From Berghia stephanieae (Eukaryota > Mollusca > Gastropoda > Nudibranchia > Aeolidiidae), in assembly GCA_034508935.3 (NCBI GenBank), contig CM067443.1, forward strand, positions 124,269,257 to 124,333,256: a DNA stretch of 64,000 nucleotides, written 5' to 3'. This document shows, one piece after another, positions 45,121 through 55,894 of the stretch; the stretch's first letter is position 1, and each line of letters opens with the position of its first letter. The notes beneath the pieces were generated by a model. The model did no database searches. It was not told where the DNA came from and saw nothing but the letters and a program-made list of their open reading frames with translations. The position numbers were made by a program, and so were the translations under genes.

Positions 45121-45164
45121 AAAGCAAGATGAATGAAAGAATCACTTAATTTGTTTTTTTAATT

Positions 45165-45432
45165 GAGTTTTTATACAGCGTAATATCCACTAAATGTGCT
45201 CAAAGTGCTTTACAAGGGGTCCCTGGCCAACAGCAACATTTAACATGTAAGACGGGACATGATGCCTGTTGGGCGATATTACAATTTTTTCGGACAGAGA
45301 CAACGCCAGGTACTCATTTGACACCTGAGTACGGTGAGAGATTGTGAGTAAAGAGCCTTCTCCAAGGACTCAACTATGTGCCGAGCGAGGACCTTCTGAT
45401 CTGAAAGCGAGTGTCATACCACAAGACCACAA
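45165..45432 (-). mobile_element. SINE-1 inside the ISL2EU element
   Basis: AATATCCACTAAATGTGCTC at the left, ACCTGAGTACGGTGAGAG in the body, CATACCACAAGACCAC at the right. A short gap in the body and the loss of the B box distinguish it. Confidence 0.92.
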
Positions 45433-45738
45433 CAGACGTTTTATTAGTTTGTTTGTTTTTTGCCTATTGAGCATGGTCGCAGCTCTAAATTTGAATCTTT
45501 TATTCTTTTACTTCCACAGATCTATCTTGATGATGCCTTGGGTTGATTCAGTCCAAAACTAATTTGTGTGGTTTTATTTAACAATGTTAATGACATTGAA
45601 CATACATTGATACAACAATGCCATAATTTGTCATGTTTATCATGTAAAATCATGTATGGACCTACAAAACCATTATTTTGAATGGTGATTTGATGATGAT
45701 GAACAAAATATGTGTGTTGTACAAAATAAATGGCAAAG

Positions 45739-46955
45739 CTAACAAAATGCAATCTCCTTAATAAGAGGAGACTGGGGATTGACAAGTGCTGCAACAAATT
45801 GAAAAATAATATCAGATGTTTCTCTTAACATGGTTGGAATATATGAGAGGATGTTAACATTTTTCAGTCTTTCATTAGCCCTCTCAACATGAATTCTACA
45901 TGAAGCAATTTCTTTTGTTAATAAAATCTAATTTTCAGTAAATTTATTATGTAAAAAGGGAGGGATATTTACAGTTACTCCTTGAGGTAAAATATCTTGA
46001 ATCAGGATGGGGTTTTACCTTTATTACCTTTATCTGCTAAAATTAATTCTCCAGGGCTTAAAATTAAAAGTTTTAGTAATCCACAATTTTGTACAATGAC
46101 CTTATCCGAGACAGACCCTGGATCATGTTTAGAAATAAAATTTATCACACCATTTGGACTTAGACCAACAAGAGCTTTAACAGAATTCATGGACCTATAA
46201 GAAGAATAAGTTAACCGTTGTTTATCCATTTCTTTAGGAATAGCAATTTGGTCATCTGTACAATCAATGATCATTCTGCAATTTGGAAATCTTAAAAATG
46301 ATGATGGAGCTGATAGTTTATTTTTATGTCTAGAAGGGCATGTAACCTTCATAACATTTTCAAAGAGAAGCGTATGGCTTATGTAAAACATGAATAAAAG
46401 TTTGTATAATATTTGTTATAGTACTTTCACTAACGCTAAACAATTGTGAAATATGAAGGTTAGCGTAGTTCTGTCTAAGTTTCATAAGTGTAATAATGAA
46501 AATTTGGTCTTTTAATGCAACTGTCTCTTCTTGAACTTCCCATCTACTATAATAAATAATGTTACCTCTAAAGCACTCAACATATTGAACAATAATATTA
46601 AATATTTTAAAAGAATGTACACCTGTCTCCATTCGAAGAACTTTTTCTGTAAGGCTTGAAACAGTGTAAGTGCGTTGAATCTAACTTAGTTGGGTTTTTT
46701 AAAGCTAGCTATTTCCTTATTTTTGTCTGTAATTTTTTGTTCTTGAATTAAATTTGTTGTTCTATTTAAAATATCCTCACTTGTTCTACAATCTGTTTTT
46801 TTTAAAAGATGGAATCCTGTGATGATGGTGACGAGAGTTGAGATGATGATGAGGGAGAAGATAATGAGGATGATGATGAGGAGGAAAATAATGATGATGA
46901 GGAATCTGGTTTTTTTAAAGGTGGGACTTTGTGATGATGATGAAGAGAGTTGAGC

Positions 46956-47040
<85 letters not shown>

Positions 47041-47275
47041 GGTGGTGGTGGTGGTGGTAGTGGTGGTGGTGGTGGTGGTGGACTTCTTGATGTTGGTGCC
47101 AATTGAGATGGGGTGGGAATTCCTTGTGTCACTTTTCTTTTCTTTCTTTCTGGCTCTGATGGAAACAATTTATTTTTATTTCTGTCAAACAATTCAGGGA
47201 GGTTGGCTTTGTCACCATCTCTGAAGTGACAAGAACACACTCTTGATGATGATGTTGGATCTTTTGTCCTTTCAC
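45739..47275 (-). pseudogene. IS5-like (DDE_4) transposase, main exon, broken
   Basis: Begins at a splice acceptor (TTTCAG at 47281-47276) and reads ERTKDPTSSSRVCSCHF, the C-terminal half of a THAP zinc finger (C-x2-H). A basic NLS-like ERKKRKV and a Pro/Ser tract built on microsatellite follow. Then a helix-turn-helix region (DQIFIITLMKLRQNYANLHI, FSVSESTITNII) at about 46530-46400, and the catalytic core: MIIDCTDDQIAIP (first Asp, about 46270), LVGLSPNGVINF with DPGSVSDK (second Asp, about 46130), ELILADKG, and CRIHVERANERLK (Glu, about 45890). The end is a TAG at 45739. At least three frame breaks and an in-frame stop interrupt it. Binds transposon ends and cuts DNA in the nucleus in intact relatives. 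Confidence 0.85.
46800..47085. repeat. Microsatellite inside the transposase coding sequence
   Basis: (GAT)n at about 46957-47025 and (GGT)n at 47026-47080 encode Ser and Pro runs on the minus strand. About 115 bases next to it are doubled (TTTTTTAAAAGATGG at 46798 and TTTTTTTAAAGGTGG at 46911). Confidence 0.88.
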
Positions 47276-47339
47276 CTGAAATGAAAAGATTAAAAGAAAA
47301 AACAATAATTCTGTTGGGCATATTGGGTATATTATTTAA

Positions 47340-47793
47340 TTTGATAAGTACTTTGTTTTAGACTATCTTGTTTGACACCAGCTCAATGCATGATAAATCA
47401 AAGGTGTGCAAGAGACTAGGTTACTGGTGGGTCTCTCGCCTGTCTTTTATGAAATCGCACATTCAGCAAAATGTCGCACTTCCTCATTACTTCTTTTGAT
47501 GATTTTGACTAGGTATATATAAAAATAAGAATTCTTAAATTTACACAGTTAAAGTTGATCTTGGGGTTGAGTGTGGCAAGACTTGCGTTTTCTTTTTATT
47601 TCAGTCAGTACTGTACTGGACAGTGCGGTGATGGAAACTTTGGAGTGTCAACAATCGGGCACAGGTAAAGGAGAGAGGTCCCTGCCGCCATCTTGCTTTG
47701 TTCACACAGAGTTGCCACCTCGGCTGTCGGGGAGGGGAGGCATGGCAGAGAATCAGAGAAACTTTCCAAAAAAAAGAGGAAAGTATGTGTGTT

Positions 47794-47874
<81 letters not shown>

Positions 47875-48240
47875 TGAGGGGAAGGGGGGGGGGGGGGGGA
47901 GAGGTTGCGTTATTTTATTTATTTATTTTCATTTTGCCATAAAGGTATCGAGTTTAAAGTAAGATTTTAACAAATATTTTATTCTCTTTCTTCTTGTTCT
48001 CCTTTTAAAAAAATTATCACTTATCAGTAGAACTTAACTCTCATTCAGTTTATCAGCCTTAACATCAAAACGATTGAGATATCATTTTTGCTTCAACTTC
48101 AATAAAAACCTAGTTTGGAATGTATTTTTATTTATAATTTCGTGCAATTGTACACTTTAATCATAAAATATAGGTCTACGTAAGCTAGAACTTGACCTAG
48201 ATCTGGACTACGAACTCTATCAAATGTTCGACGAGGCGTG
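47340..48240. repeat. Transposase intron with GT/GA array and G run
   Basis: Between the two transposase exons lie (GT)n-(GA)n at 47787-47869, a G run at 47882-47899 and TTTA repeats. The 123-codon frame at 47571-47942 crosses the array and is not a gene. Confidence 0.7.
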
Positions 48241-48249
48241 CGTGCTTAC

Positions 48250-48355
48250 CTGACTAAAGTGATTTTTTGTCTGCCTGTCCATTTGGAAATCTGTAAAACT
48301 TGCAGGAGTGACTCTCTGACTGGTGTAGACAATCTGGTACAATATACTGGACCAT
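48250..48355 (-). pseudogene. THAP first exon of the transposase
   Basis: From ATG at 48355 the frame reads MVQYIVPDCLHQSESHSCKF, then YRFPNGQADKKSL, a TAG and one more codon before the donor CAG/GTAAGC at 48250-48249. M-x-x-x-x-VP-C and F-RFP are the start of a THAP zinc finger, the DNA-binding domain of many animal DNA transposases. The exon ends in phase 1, which fits the acceptor at 47276. The first zinc Cys expected before VPDC reads Ile or Tyr, and the stop stands where a Trp is usual, so the copy is inactive. Confidence 0.65.
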
Positions 48356-48484
48356 ATTTAAGATAAAAATTGTTTTTTTGAGCGATTTTCCAATTATTCC
48401 TTGCCTGGACCAAGCACGGATTTTTTTTGTTTAGAGCCAGCCGATTCGTTGCTAGGCGGACGTGACGTCAGACTGTGGAATCCT

Positions 48485-48812
48485 ATTGAGGTAACTGTTC
48501 TAAAGTTTGGGCCAAGCCTTATGACACCCTACCCCTATACCACATTATTTATGTATATTATATTTCCGTGGGTGCAAATGCGTTATGATTGTCATGTAAG
48601 GAATGTAACTCATGCTCATCGTAGTCTGTCTCTCTTCCCCTCGATAACCATCTCCTTCTCCCAAGTGGCAGACGAGTGTGCGTGCGTATGAGGCTGAGGA
48701 AAAAGGTCGTTTCGGTGACTTTCGCCACAGAAATACTCCAATAATAAGTAAATTATTTGCAAAATCTAAGGGAGAAAATCTTTTCCATCATTTGAATTCG
48801 TTTCTATCATTG
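48485..48812. other. Unassigned stretch
   Basis: No gene seen right of the element. Confidence 0.35.
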
Positions 48813-48816
48813 GAAT

Positions 48817-49013
48817 AACATAAAAAAAAAAACAAAACAAAAAAAAAAAAACAAACAAACAAAACAAAACCAAAAAAAAAAAAAAAAAACCCAGAAAAAC
48901 CCAAACAAAAAAAAATTGAACAAAAAAAAAAAAAAAAAAAAAAAAAACCCAACAAAGAAAACAAAAACAAAACAAAAACATTTAAAAAAAAAACAAAACC
49001 AAAACACAAACAA
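48817..49013. repeat. A-rich, A/C-only tract
   Basis: Like 6750-7060: poly-A interrupted by C, T nearly absent. Phe-rich frames on the other strand are artefacts. Confidence 0.92.
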
Positions 49014-49640
49014 CTGACGATCTAGCTCCAATAGAAGAGTAGAAATAATTTCTCAAATGTTTTAAAACAATGTGGGCTGATAATCAACTTTGTTCACACT
49101 TTTTCGATCGTTTTAGGCACTATTACTCTTATAATTTTGGTGCTAGATCGTCACTTATTCATTTATTTTTCATTATTTAACACAGATGAACAGATGATGA
49201 AAGGTTCCTTTGTTTTTTCCCCCAAATAATTTAGTATTCGATTATTTTTGAGGTGAAAAACGACCTTTTGTCCCATTCTCCACCAGCACTCGACTCGACG
49301 AGTACAACAGTAATCATATTATTATTATTATTATTATTACAATCGATAGTGGGGGTTGATAGGTATGGGGTGGTGCATGCAAAAATTGCGATTGCATGTG
49401 TTTAATTATGTTCGTGTAGGTGAACATGTTCATGTGTGTATGTGTGTGTGTGTGTTTGTGTGTGTAAGCGTCTTTCTTGTAATATTATTTGCGTGTGCCT
49501 GTGTGTTCAGATTAAGAAAGAATGGGGTAAATAATCGGTTTTAGGTAATGTTTTTTCACAAGTTTTTCATGTTGTATCCCTTAAGGCCTTATCGCAGATG
49601 GATTGGAGGTACCGTTGTTCTCTATGCTTTTTTAAAACTC
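49014..49640. other. Unassigned stretch
   Basis: Short (ATT)n at 49317-49339 and GT-rich at 49432-49465; no gene. Confidence 0.4.
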
Positions 49641-49661
49641 ACACACATACGCACACGCACG

Positions 49662-49716
<55 letters not shown>

Positions 49717-49800
49717 TATAAATAAACTACAAACCCCGGCTCTGTGACTTTATGCTCTGAAGATACACTAAAATATTATATACATGTATATATTTATATA

Positions 49801-49849
<49 letters not shown>

Positions 49850-50120
49850 CTATTTATATATATTTAGATATATTTATATATTTCTGAGAACTAACTCTCC
49901 TAATAAAAAAAAGCAAAATGATAAATAAAAAGATGACTCAAATCAAATAAAATACATAATAGAACAAAAACAAAAAAATTAAATACATGAAATCCCCCCC
50001 CCCCCCCCCCAAACAAACACAAACCAAACCAAACCAATACCCTTCCCCCCCCCCCCCCCCCCCCCCCCAACCCAATAATAAAGAGAAAAAAGACGTAAAA
50101 AAAAAACAACAAAAAACAAG
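49641..50120. repeat. CA/TA arrays, A/C-rich tract and C runs
   Basis: (CA)n-(TA)n at 49643-49708, (TA)n at 49802-49842, then A/C-only sequence with C runs at 49993-50010 and 50045-50068. Confidence 0.92.
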
Positions 50121-50600
50121 AAAACCAACTCACAAAATACGGCAATCGAATTTAACGCAATTACTAAAGCATCGATAAAATGGAATGTTTTTATATAAGG
50201 AGTCGTTTCAGATATTCTAGGCTAATTGATAGATTCGCAATATGTCGTGGTAAGAAAATCTAACGAAAAATCATTATTGGCACTAGAAATAGGCAACTAA
50301 CAATCAATGATACTTACATTTTAAACTGCAAATAGGTTAAGATGAACTTTAGATCACAAACTTTCGCCTACTACGATTCGAGATTGATCAATACGTACTT
50401 GGTGATTAGTTATGAAATATTATGATAAATATATACGTAGGTGGCAGTATCGGCGGATAATTAACTTTCGGTTACTATGCTTTTCACAATTATAAACTAT
50501 TTTAATGTTATTCTACACTGCAAAACAGCCCAACTGTATAATTATTAATATAACGATAGTTAACGTCATCATCACATTGCATTTCCACGTTATTATTAAT
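50121..50600. other. Unassigned stretch
   Basis: No feature recognised. Confidence 0.35.
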
Positions 50601-50602
50601 CA

Positions 50603-50800
50603 GTTAATTACTGCGTACCCCGAATAAAAAAAAAATACTGTTTTTAAACATTTGGCCAGAAAACTCGTCCTTCAAATATCCATGATTTAAATGACCATTA
50701 TCTTGGCAAAAACTCTCAACTTTGGGAAGTCCCGGGTTTGAGAGTTTTGCCAAGATATGATAAGTGTCAATTAAATCGATCGATATACGATATTTGAAGG
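50603..50800. mobile_element. MITE-2, right end missing
   Basis: GTTAATTACTGCGTACCCCG, TTGGCCAGAAAACTCGTCC, GGGAAGTCCCGGGTTTGAG, AAATCGATCGATATACG. Confidence 0.85.
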
Positions 50801-51115
50801 GGTTGCACAATTTGACGAAATGGAAGGGAAGTAGGGAAGGGCGCAATTTGACTAATCCACAGATGGGGACGGGGATGATGTGAATTATTGACATTAATTT
50901 TCTGCTGATTTAGACTATTTGATACAGTAGAGAAAGTTATAGATTCAGTTGTCTTGCTATGTCTACCTTCTCTCTCAGAAGAGTCTCTGAAATTGTTAAT
51001 TTTTCATTTTTCGACTTCATTAAAAGTGCTAGAATTAAAAAAAAAAGTTTAATTAAAAACCTGATGAATTTTGAAAAGCGTTAAATTTTCGTTCTATTTC
51101 TTTTGCAAGAAATGT
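50801..51115. other. Unassigned stretch
   Basis: No feature seen. Confidence 0.35.
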
Positions 51116-51119
51116 AGCC

Positions 51120-51450
51120 TTATTTCTCACTGAGCTACGCTAGCTACATTGCTGCTGCTGCTGACACCTGGTATACATCTCGTTCTTCTCTTGAGAGAGA
51201 CCTTAAGGAAAAACTGCCCCTAAGTATGGATGAAGGGAATCATATCTTTATGAGTTATGAATAAAGGGAACCATAATATCTGTATGATTTATGACTAAAG
51301 GGAACCATATCTTTATGATTTATGAATAAAGGGAACCATAATATCTTTATGATTTATGAATAAAGGGAACCATAATATCTTTATGATTTATGAATAAAGG
51401 GAACCATAATATCTTTATGATTTATGACTAAAGGGAACCATATCTTTATG
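51120..51450 (+). repeat. SINE-3 3' part expanded into a tandem array
   Basis: GCTGACACCTGGTATACATC and ACTGCCCCTAAGTATGGATG are SINE-3-like. From 51236 a unit of about 29-36 bases (AATAAAGGGAACCATAATAT, CTTTATGATTTATG) repeats about seven times. Confidence 0.85.
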
Positions 51451-51690
51451 ACTGGGAATCCCAATAGCTCAGATGCACTCGCTCTACACGTAAAGGGACC
51501 GAGATCGATTACGAGAGATTTTTATAGATCCCTCTGTCCACTCAGCAGTGATTGGATTGCTGGTTCTGTTAGATCTGTCAAAAAGTACTTTGGGTTAGGA
51601 TAGCGACCTATCAACAAGAGAGTAAGCAATTGCAATTAATTATCCGTTTTGAAGACATAGAAATCGGCGTTGAGATACTACAAAGATGAT
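51451..51690 (+). mobile_element. SINE-2
   Basis: GGGAATCCCAATAGCTCAG, CGTAAAGGGACCGAGATCG, AGTGATTGGATTGCTGG, AGTACTTTGGG, ATCCGTTTTGAAG. The final GGGATAAA block is missing. Confidence 0.85.
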
Positions 51691-52180
51691 AGTTTTACTA
51701 CTATTTTTTGTATAATCGGTAACCGAAAGTGTTTTTTTTGACCCTTCGTACATATGGACAAACAAAGACACATACTCATTCACACATGATATAAACTTCA
51801 AAATATTTTAGGAATGGAATGGCGTAAAAAGCATTCCGAATTTTCGCTCACTTCCCGACTGAGAGAAATTCGCATAGTAACTGAAAATGACAATTAAAAA
51901 AGAGAGAAAGACCACACACTGTCTCAGTGTGATAGAAAATATAAACCATCAGGCCACCAGCCATGATAGAGAAATAGTTAATAATGACAGAAACACATCA
52001 GACCAGCCTGTGTGAATTCTCAGCTTAGGTCGATGACCATGTCTGGGTTTGAAGTTGTGGCCAATTACAGAATATTGGGTTGCGTGTGGTGGATCATTTA
52101 AAAAAGAAAACTGCCACTTGTGTTCAAGCGTACTCGTTCATCAGTGGTAAAACAGGTGCTTATGTGAAATAAAAATAGAA
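51691..52180. other. Unassigned stretch
   Basis: No feature recognised. Confidence 0.35.
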
Positions 52181-52184
52181 AATG

Positions 52185-52665
52185 GTTGCTGGGTGGTTAG
52201 GTTGCTCACAAAAAAAAAATAGCAAGTCAAGGAAGACCGATTTTTTTGGGATGGTTCTATTTCCTTGTATTTTTCTTTCATGCTTTATATAAACATAGGC
52301 TTTTATATAGAGCAATATCCACTAAATGTGCTCAAAGTGCTTTACAAGGGGTCCCTGGCCAACATTTAACATTTAGGACGGGACATGACGCCTGTTAGGC
52401 GATGTTACAAATTTGTTTTCGGACAGAGACAACGCTGTTAATGACCAGGTACTCATTTTACACCTGAGTGCGGTGAGAGAATGTGAGTAAAGAGCCTTCT
52501 CCAAGGACTCAACTATGCACCAAGGGAGGCTCGAACCCAGGACCTTCCGATCCGAAAGCGAGTGTCATACCACTGGACGACACAGCCGCACAATGCTTTA
52601 TCCGGCACTGCTCCATGCTCCACTGTTTCAGATCACAAAATAATACCGTGAGCTAAAGTACTATT
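52185..52665 (+). mobile_element. SINE-4 interrupted by SINE-1
   Basis: GACCGATTTTTTTGGGATGG, CTTGTATTTTTCTTTCATGC at the left and CCGGCACTGCTCC, TTTCAGATCACAAAATAAT at the right match the uninterrupted copy at 57340-57440. Confidence 0.85.
52289..52592 (-). mobile_element. SINE-1 with 9-base target duplication
   Basis: ATGCTTTAT occurs at 52280-52288 and 52593-52601. The element between has the complete tail (TTTATATAGAGCAATATCC) and head (GGACGACACAGCCGCACA). Confidence 0.97.
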
Positions 52666-52679
52666 GAAATATGTAGTTA

Positions 52680-52985
52680 AATTGAGCTTTTATATCGCAC
52701 AATATCCACTCAACGTGCTCAGCGAGATTTACAGGGGTCCCTGGTCGAACAGCAACACTTAACATGTAGGACGGGATATGACGCCTATTAGGCGATAATA
52801 CAATTTTTTTTGACAGAAACAAAGCTGTTGACAGCCTGGTACTCATTTTACATCCGAGTAAGGTGAGATAATATGAGTAAAGAGTGTTTTCCAAGGACTT
52901 AACTATGCGCTGAGCGAGGCTCGAACCCAGGACCTTCCGATCCGAAAGCGAGTGTCATACCACTAGACTACATAGTCGCGTAGTT
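52680..52985 (-). mobile_element. SINE-1
   Basis: TTGAGCTTTTATATCGCAC tail, CATCCGAGTAAGGTGAG body, ACTAGACTACATAGTCGCG head. Confidence 0.93.
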
Positions 52986-53029
52986 CATCACTTCGAATTT
53001 GTATTATGTCCGAATGAAACAAGCTGGTT

Positions 53030-53185
53030 CGATGTGCACGACATATAACCGGACAGAGTATGGGCTTGATTTAACATTGTTGTAATGGACGATATTTTGC
53101 GTTGGTTTGAGAGTATTTCCATAACAACAATGAGACCATATAACACTTTGGGTTATCAGACCTGCAAATAAGTACACGTCGGGCT
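53030..53185. mobile_element. MITE-3
   Basis: GTATGGGCTTGATTTAAC, TTGTAATGGACGATATTTTG, TATTTCCATAACAACAATG and TATCAGACCTGCAAATAAG with ACACGTCG at the end. Confidence 0.85.
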
Positions 53186-53254
53186 GGTTCTATAAAGGGA
53201 TTTTAAAGTTTATGATCGTGAAAATATTTATGTAAAATTTCATCTCAAATAACA

Positions 53255-53355
53255 TCCTCCTCCTCCTCCTCCTCATATACCTCCACTTCCTCCTCCTTCA
53301 CCTCCTACTCCTCCTCCTCCTCCTCCTCCTCCTCATCATCATCATCATTATGATT
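53255..53355. repeat. (TCC)n array passing into (TCA)n
   Basis: CTCCTCCTC repeats with CAC and TAC variants, then ATCATCATC and ATT triplets. Confidence 0.93.
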
Positions 53356-53860
53356 ATTATTACTATTTTGTTATTTTGTTCGGTCTGTCTCCAAAAGTTA
53401 CATTTATTTTGATTTAAAACAAACAGGTATATATTCGATGTTTAAGAAATATATTCAATTTATATGTAAATAATTTATGACGCATGCCACGCTTATCAAA
53501 GCATATCAACGAATTATAAAAATATGTGTCATATTTGTATTAGGGGAATATTTACTAGGATATGTTGCGAAGGAAGCGTGAACTGATTTATATCATTAAA
53601 AAAAATAAAATGTGGATGATACAACACATTGCATTTTGCATACATAATATTAGTTTTAATTTAAGATAATAGATAAAAAATATGAACATGCATAATATTA
53701 CTAATTTCCACCGATTTACCATTCTCAATGTGCTTCCCAGTGTTTCATATTCTCCCAGCAGGGTGTTTTGAGCCATATTCCATTTCATACAGTACCAAAT
53801 GCCTGCCAGGGAACCATTTTGTACTAACAATCTAACAAAATCATTTACTGCCAATAGATA
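53356..53860. other. Unassigned stretch
   Basis: An 88-codon minus-strand frame at 53588-53854 has a hydrophobic C-terminal part and no recognised motif. Confidence 0.35.
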
Positions 53861-53861
53861 G

Positions 53862-54050
53862 CTACTAATTTACACCTGAGTCAAGCGGGATTATGTGTAA
53901 AGTGCCTTACCCAAGGACGCAACTAGGGGACCAGAATTTTTCGCTGTCATTGTCATCCATTTGGTCACTGACAACACGTAACCTTGCTCGACTTTTGTAA
54001 CTTAACGAGAAGAAAGCCGTACAACTGAGCCACACAAATCATTACTTGTT
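53862..54050 (-). mobile_element. SINE-1-related copy, distant
   Basis: TTTACACCTGAGTCAAGCGG, GTGTAAAGTGCC and CCCAAGGACGCAAC parallel the SINE-1 body. The head ends ACAACTGAGCCACAC. Confidence 0.6.
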
Positions 54051-54074
54051 ACACGCAATGGAATAGTCCAGTAT

Positions 54075-54330
54075 TAAAGATACCAAGCACTCGTAGTAGT
54101 AGCGTATGGCTACACCTCCAAATTCATTTCGTCAACCCAGCTTCGAAAGTCTTCCTCCATCTTAAGAACTGTTTCATAGCCACCTTCAAGTAAGTTACTG
54201 GACAGTGGAGGACGATATGATCGCTGGTCTCTGGAACTGCCTGATATTTCCGGCAGGCATCATTGTTCCTAAGTTCCATCTGTACACAGTTCTGCCATGT
54301 CCTGTTAAGATTCGATATGAGGAAATCCAG
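54075..54330 (-). pseudogene. LINE reverse-transcriptase C-terminal fragment
   Basis: On the minus strand the frame reads QNCVQMELRNNDACRKYQAV followed by PETSDHIVLHCPVTYLKVAM and KQFLRWRKTFEAG. ACRKYQ ... HIVLHC is the Cys/His block near the end of LINE ORF2 proteins. Homologous to 17225-17400. Upstream (to about 54330) the sequence TWQNCVQ fits the same protein. Family undecided. Confidence 0.65.
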
Positions 54331-54589
54331 TATTTCCTGGCGTTGTGGAATGCAGGCATTCTTTTAGTGGGATGTCTTATGAGGATTCCTCCTTTTGGTG
54401 ACCAAGCACTTGAATTTCACGACTCTAGTGTTGTCAGATTGTTTTATTTTTGCCATTGTATTCTTTTCATTGTTATAATAACAATCTTCCAAGATTGTAA
54501 GTTAGTGAGTTCCGTGTCAGAATGTAATGATAATGCTACGTACATTTTACGTTGACTTCATGGCATGCATTGTAGCATATATTCTGACC

Positions 54590-54870
54590 TGCCAAAGGAG
54601 CTGGAGGTCATGCTAGAACTACTAAATGTCATCAAAAGAAGGAATCTAAGTTTTTTTTCGGTCACATAATATGCTGAGACTGATGCACCCTTATGAAAGA
54701 TGTAGTACAGGGAAAAGAAGGACAAACGAGGAAGAGGAAGACCAAGGTCCAGTTATATAAAATGTCCTGGAATGGACAGATATGAATGGAAGAGAGCTGA
54801 TTGATACAGACGGGAGGAATTGGCAGACATTTGTCGTCGCAGAGTGCGGACAGCCAATGTCAATAAGGAC
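54590..54870 (+). pseudogene. LINE ORF2 3' end
   Basis: Frames read IKRRNLSFF then KRGRGRPRSSYIK, and after a shift NVLEWTDMNGRELIDTDGRN with WQTFVVAECG and a stop at about 54884. The order KRRNLxFFGH, GRGRPRxxY, WxxMNGxELxxxxxDRxxWQ is the usual tail of LINE-encoded endonuclease/reverse transcriptases of the RTE/CR1 sort. At least two frame breaks. Confidence 0.72.
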
Positions 54871-54904
54871 GACGCTGTATAGTTAAGTAAAAGGAACCAT
54901 TGAT

Positions 54905-55142
54905 TAGCGGTTTTTACTAACTGTCGTACTCTGGAAAACTCGTATTTGAAAATTTGGCCAGAAAACTCATTCTTCAAATATCGATCGATTTAAATGACCC
55001 TCATCTTGAGACCTCGTAAATTCCCAGGCTTGAGAGTTTTTGACAAGATGAGGGTCAATTAAATCGATCGATATTTGGAGGACGAGTTTTCTGGCCAAAT
55101 TTTTAAATATGTGTTTTCCTGAGTACGACAGTTAACTAGTTA
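54905..55142. mobile_element. MITE-2, best copy
   Basis: TAACTGTCGTACTCTGGAAA at the left and TCCTGAGTACGACAGTTAAC at the right; arms of about 105 bases pair almost throughout (GGCCAGAAAACTC, ATCGATCGATTTAAATGACC). The centre is CTCGTAAATTCCCAGGC. Confidence 0.93.
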
Positions 55143-55890
55143 ATGGTAAGAATTAACATAAAGATCCGGCATAGTCTGATGATCAATAATCTCAATAAAA
55201 TGAAACAAGGAGGAACAGGAGAGAAGATCGAGAAAAAGAAAAAGAGAAAGTATAAAAATCGATTTTCTTTGCTCCCATCAACGACCTTGGGCAAAGCAAT
55301 GATAATGCAAAGTGCTTCCTCAGACAACACACTTAAATCTGAATTCGTCAAGCTTAACAAAAAGCACTTCCTCCAAAAAATAGTCATTAAAATATAGACC
55401 GGGAAGTATAAAGCACAGGGAAAGAAAAACAAATTATAAATAAATCAAAACCCTTTTCTTAAAGATTCAAGCGCACTTGACAACGTACTAGCCAGACATG
55501 GACAGACATAACAATGTCTTCTTTTAAAAGTCTCGTCAAAGTAGAATGGATCAGTAGGTATTTTGCCCTCAGTAGCACTGGGTGTTATGCAAAATTAACG
55601 TCATACAAGCTGTTCCACCGTCTGATACATAAATATTGATATATTATGTGATCCATCGCCTTCACACGTTATTTTGTCAGAGTGAACCAAAAATACAAAA
55701 AGAGATGATGGAGTTAAAATGACCAGAAATACAACATGATTTAATTTCGTCACTTTAAGAATTTATAATGTTTTCTCTCCACAATAAAATAAATAACCTT
55801 GTCCCATTTACAAACTCATTTTTAACAACTAAATTACCCCGTCATATTACATCTTTTAGAAACGGCTAGTCACAAACTTTCAAAGCTTTT
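55143..55890. other. Unassigned stretch with a dispersed repeat
   Basis: Bases 55465-55610 (GCGCACTTGACAACGTACTAG ..) resemble 56345-56450 and 56945-57060. The 84- and 98-codon frames at 55136-55432 show no motif. Confidence 0.45.
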
Positions 55891-55894
55891 GGCG

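Larger units (their letters stand above)
44129..48484. mobile_element. ISL2EU-like DNA transposon, 4.36 kb, decayed
   Basis: Ends AGGCTTCCTAAGTCGTGACG and (reversed from the right) AGGATTCCACAGTCTGACGTC continue as imperfect inverted repeats of about 70 bases, up to GGCTGGCTCTAAACA. AT stands on both sides, matching the 2-base AT duplication inferred from the copy at 60658. Inside are a plus-strand first exon resembling SWIM proteins and a minus-strand THAP/DDE transposase pseudogene. ISL2EU elements are known to encode an IS5-like transposase plus a YqaJ-type nuclease protein; the nuclease part is not seen here. SINE-3 and SINE-1 have inserted inside. PIF/Harbinger is the alternative, but it duplicates three bases. 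Confidence 0.8.

Noticed and set aside
47571-47942. Possible 123-codon gene
   Set aside because: Crosses a GT/GA array and a G run inside the transposase intron; the unique part shows no domain.
51230-51450. CRISPR-like array
   Set aside because: Direct repeats have no spacers of unrelated sequence; units simply follow one another and the DNA is animal.
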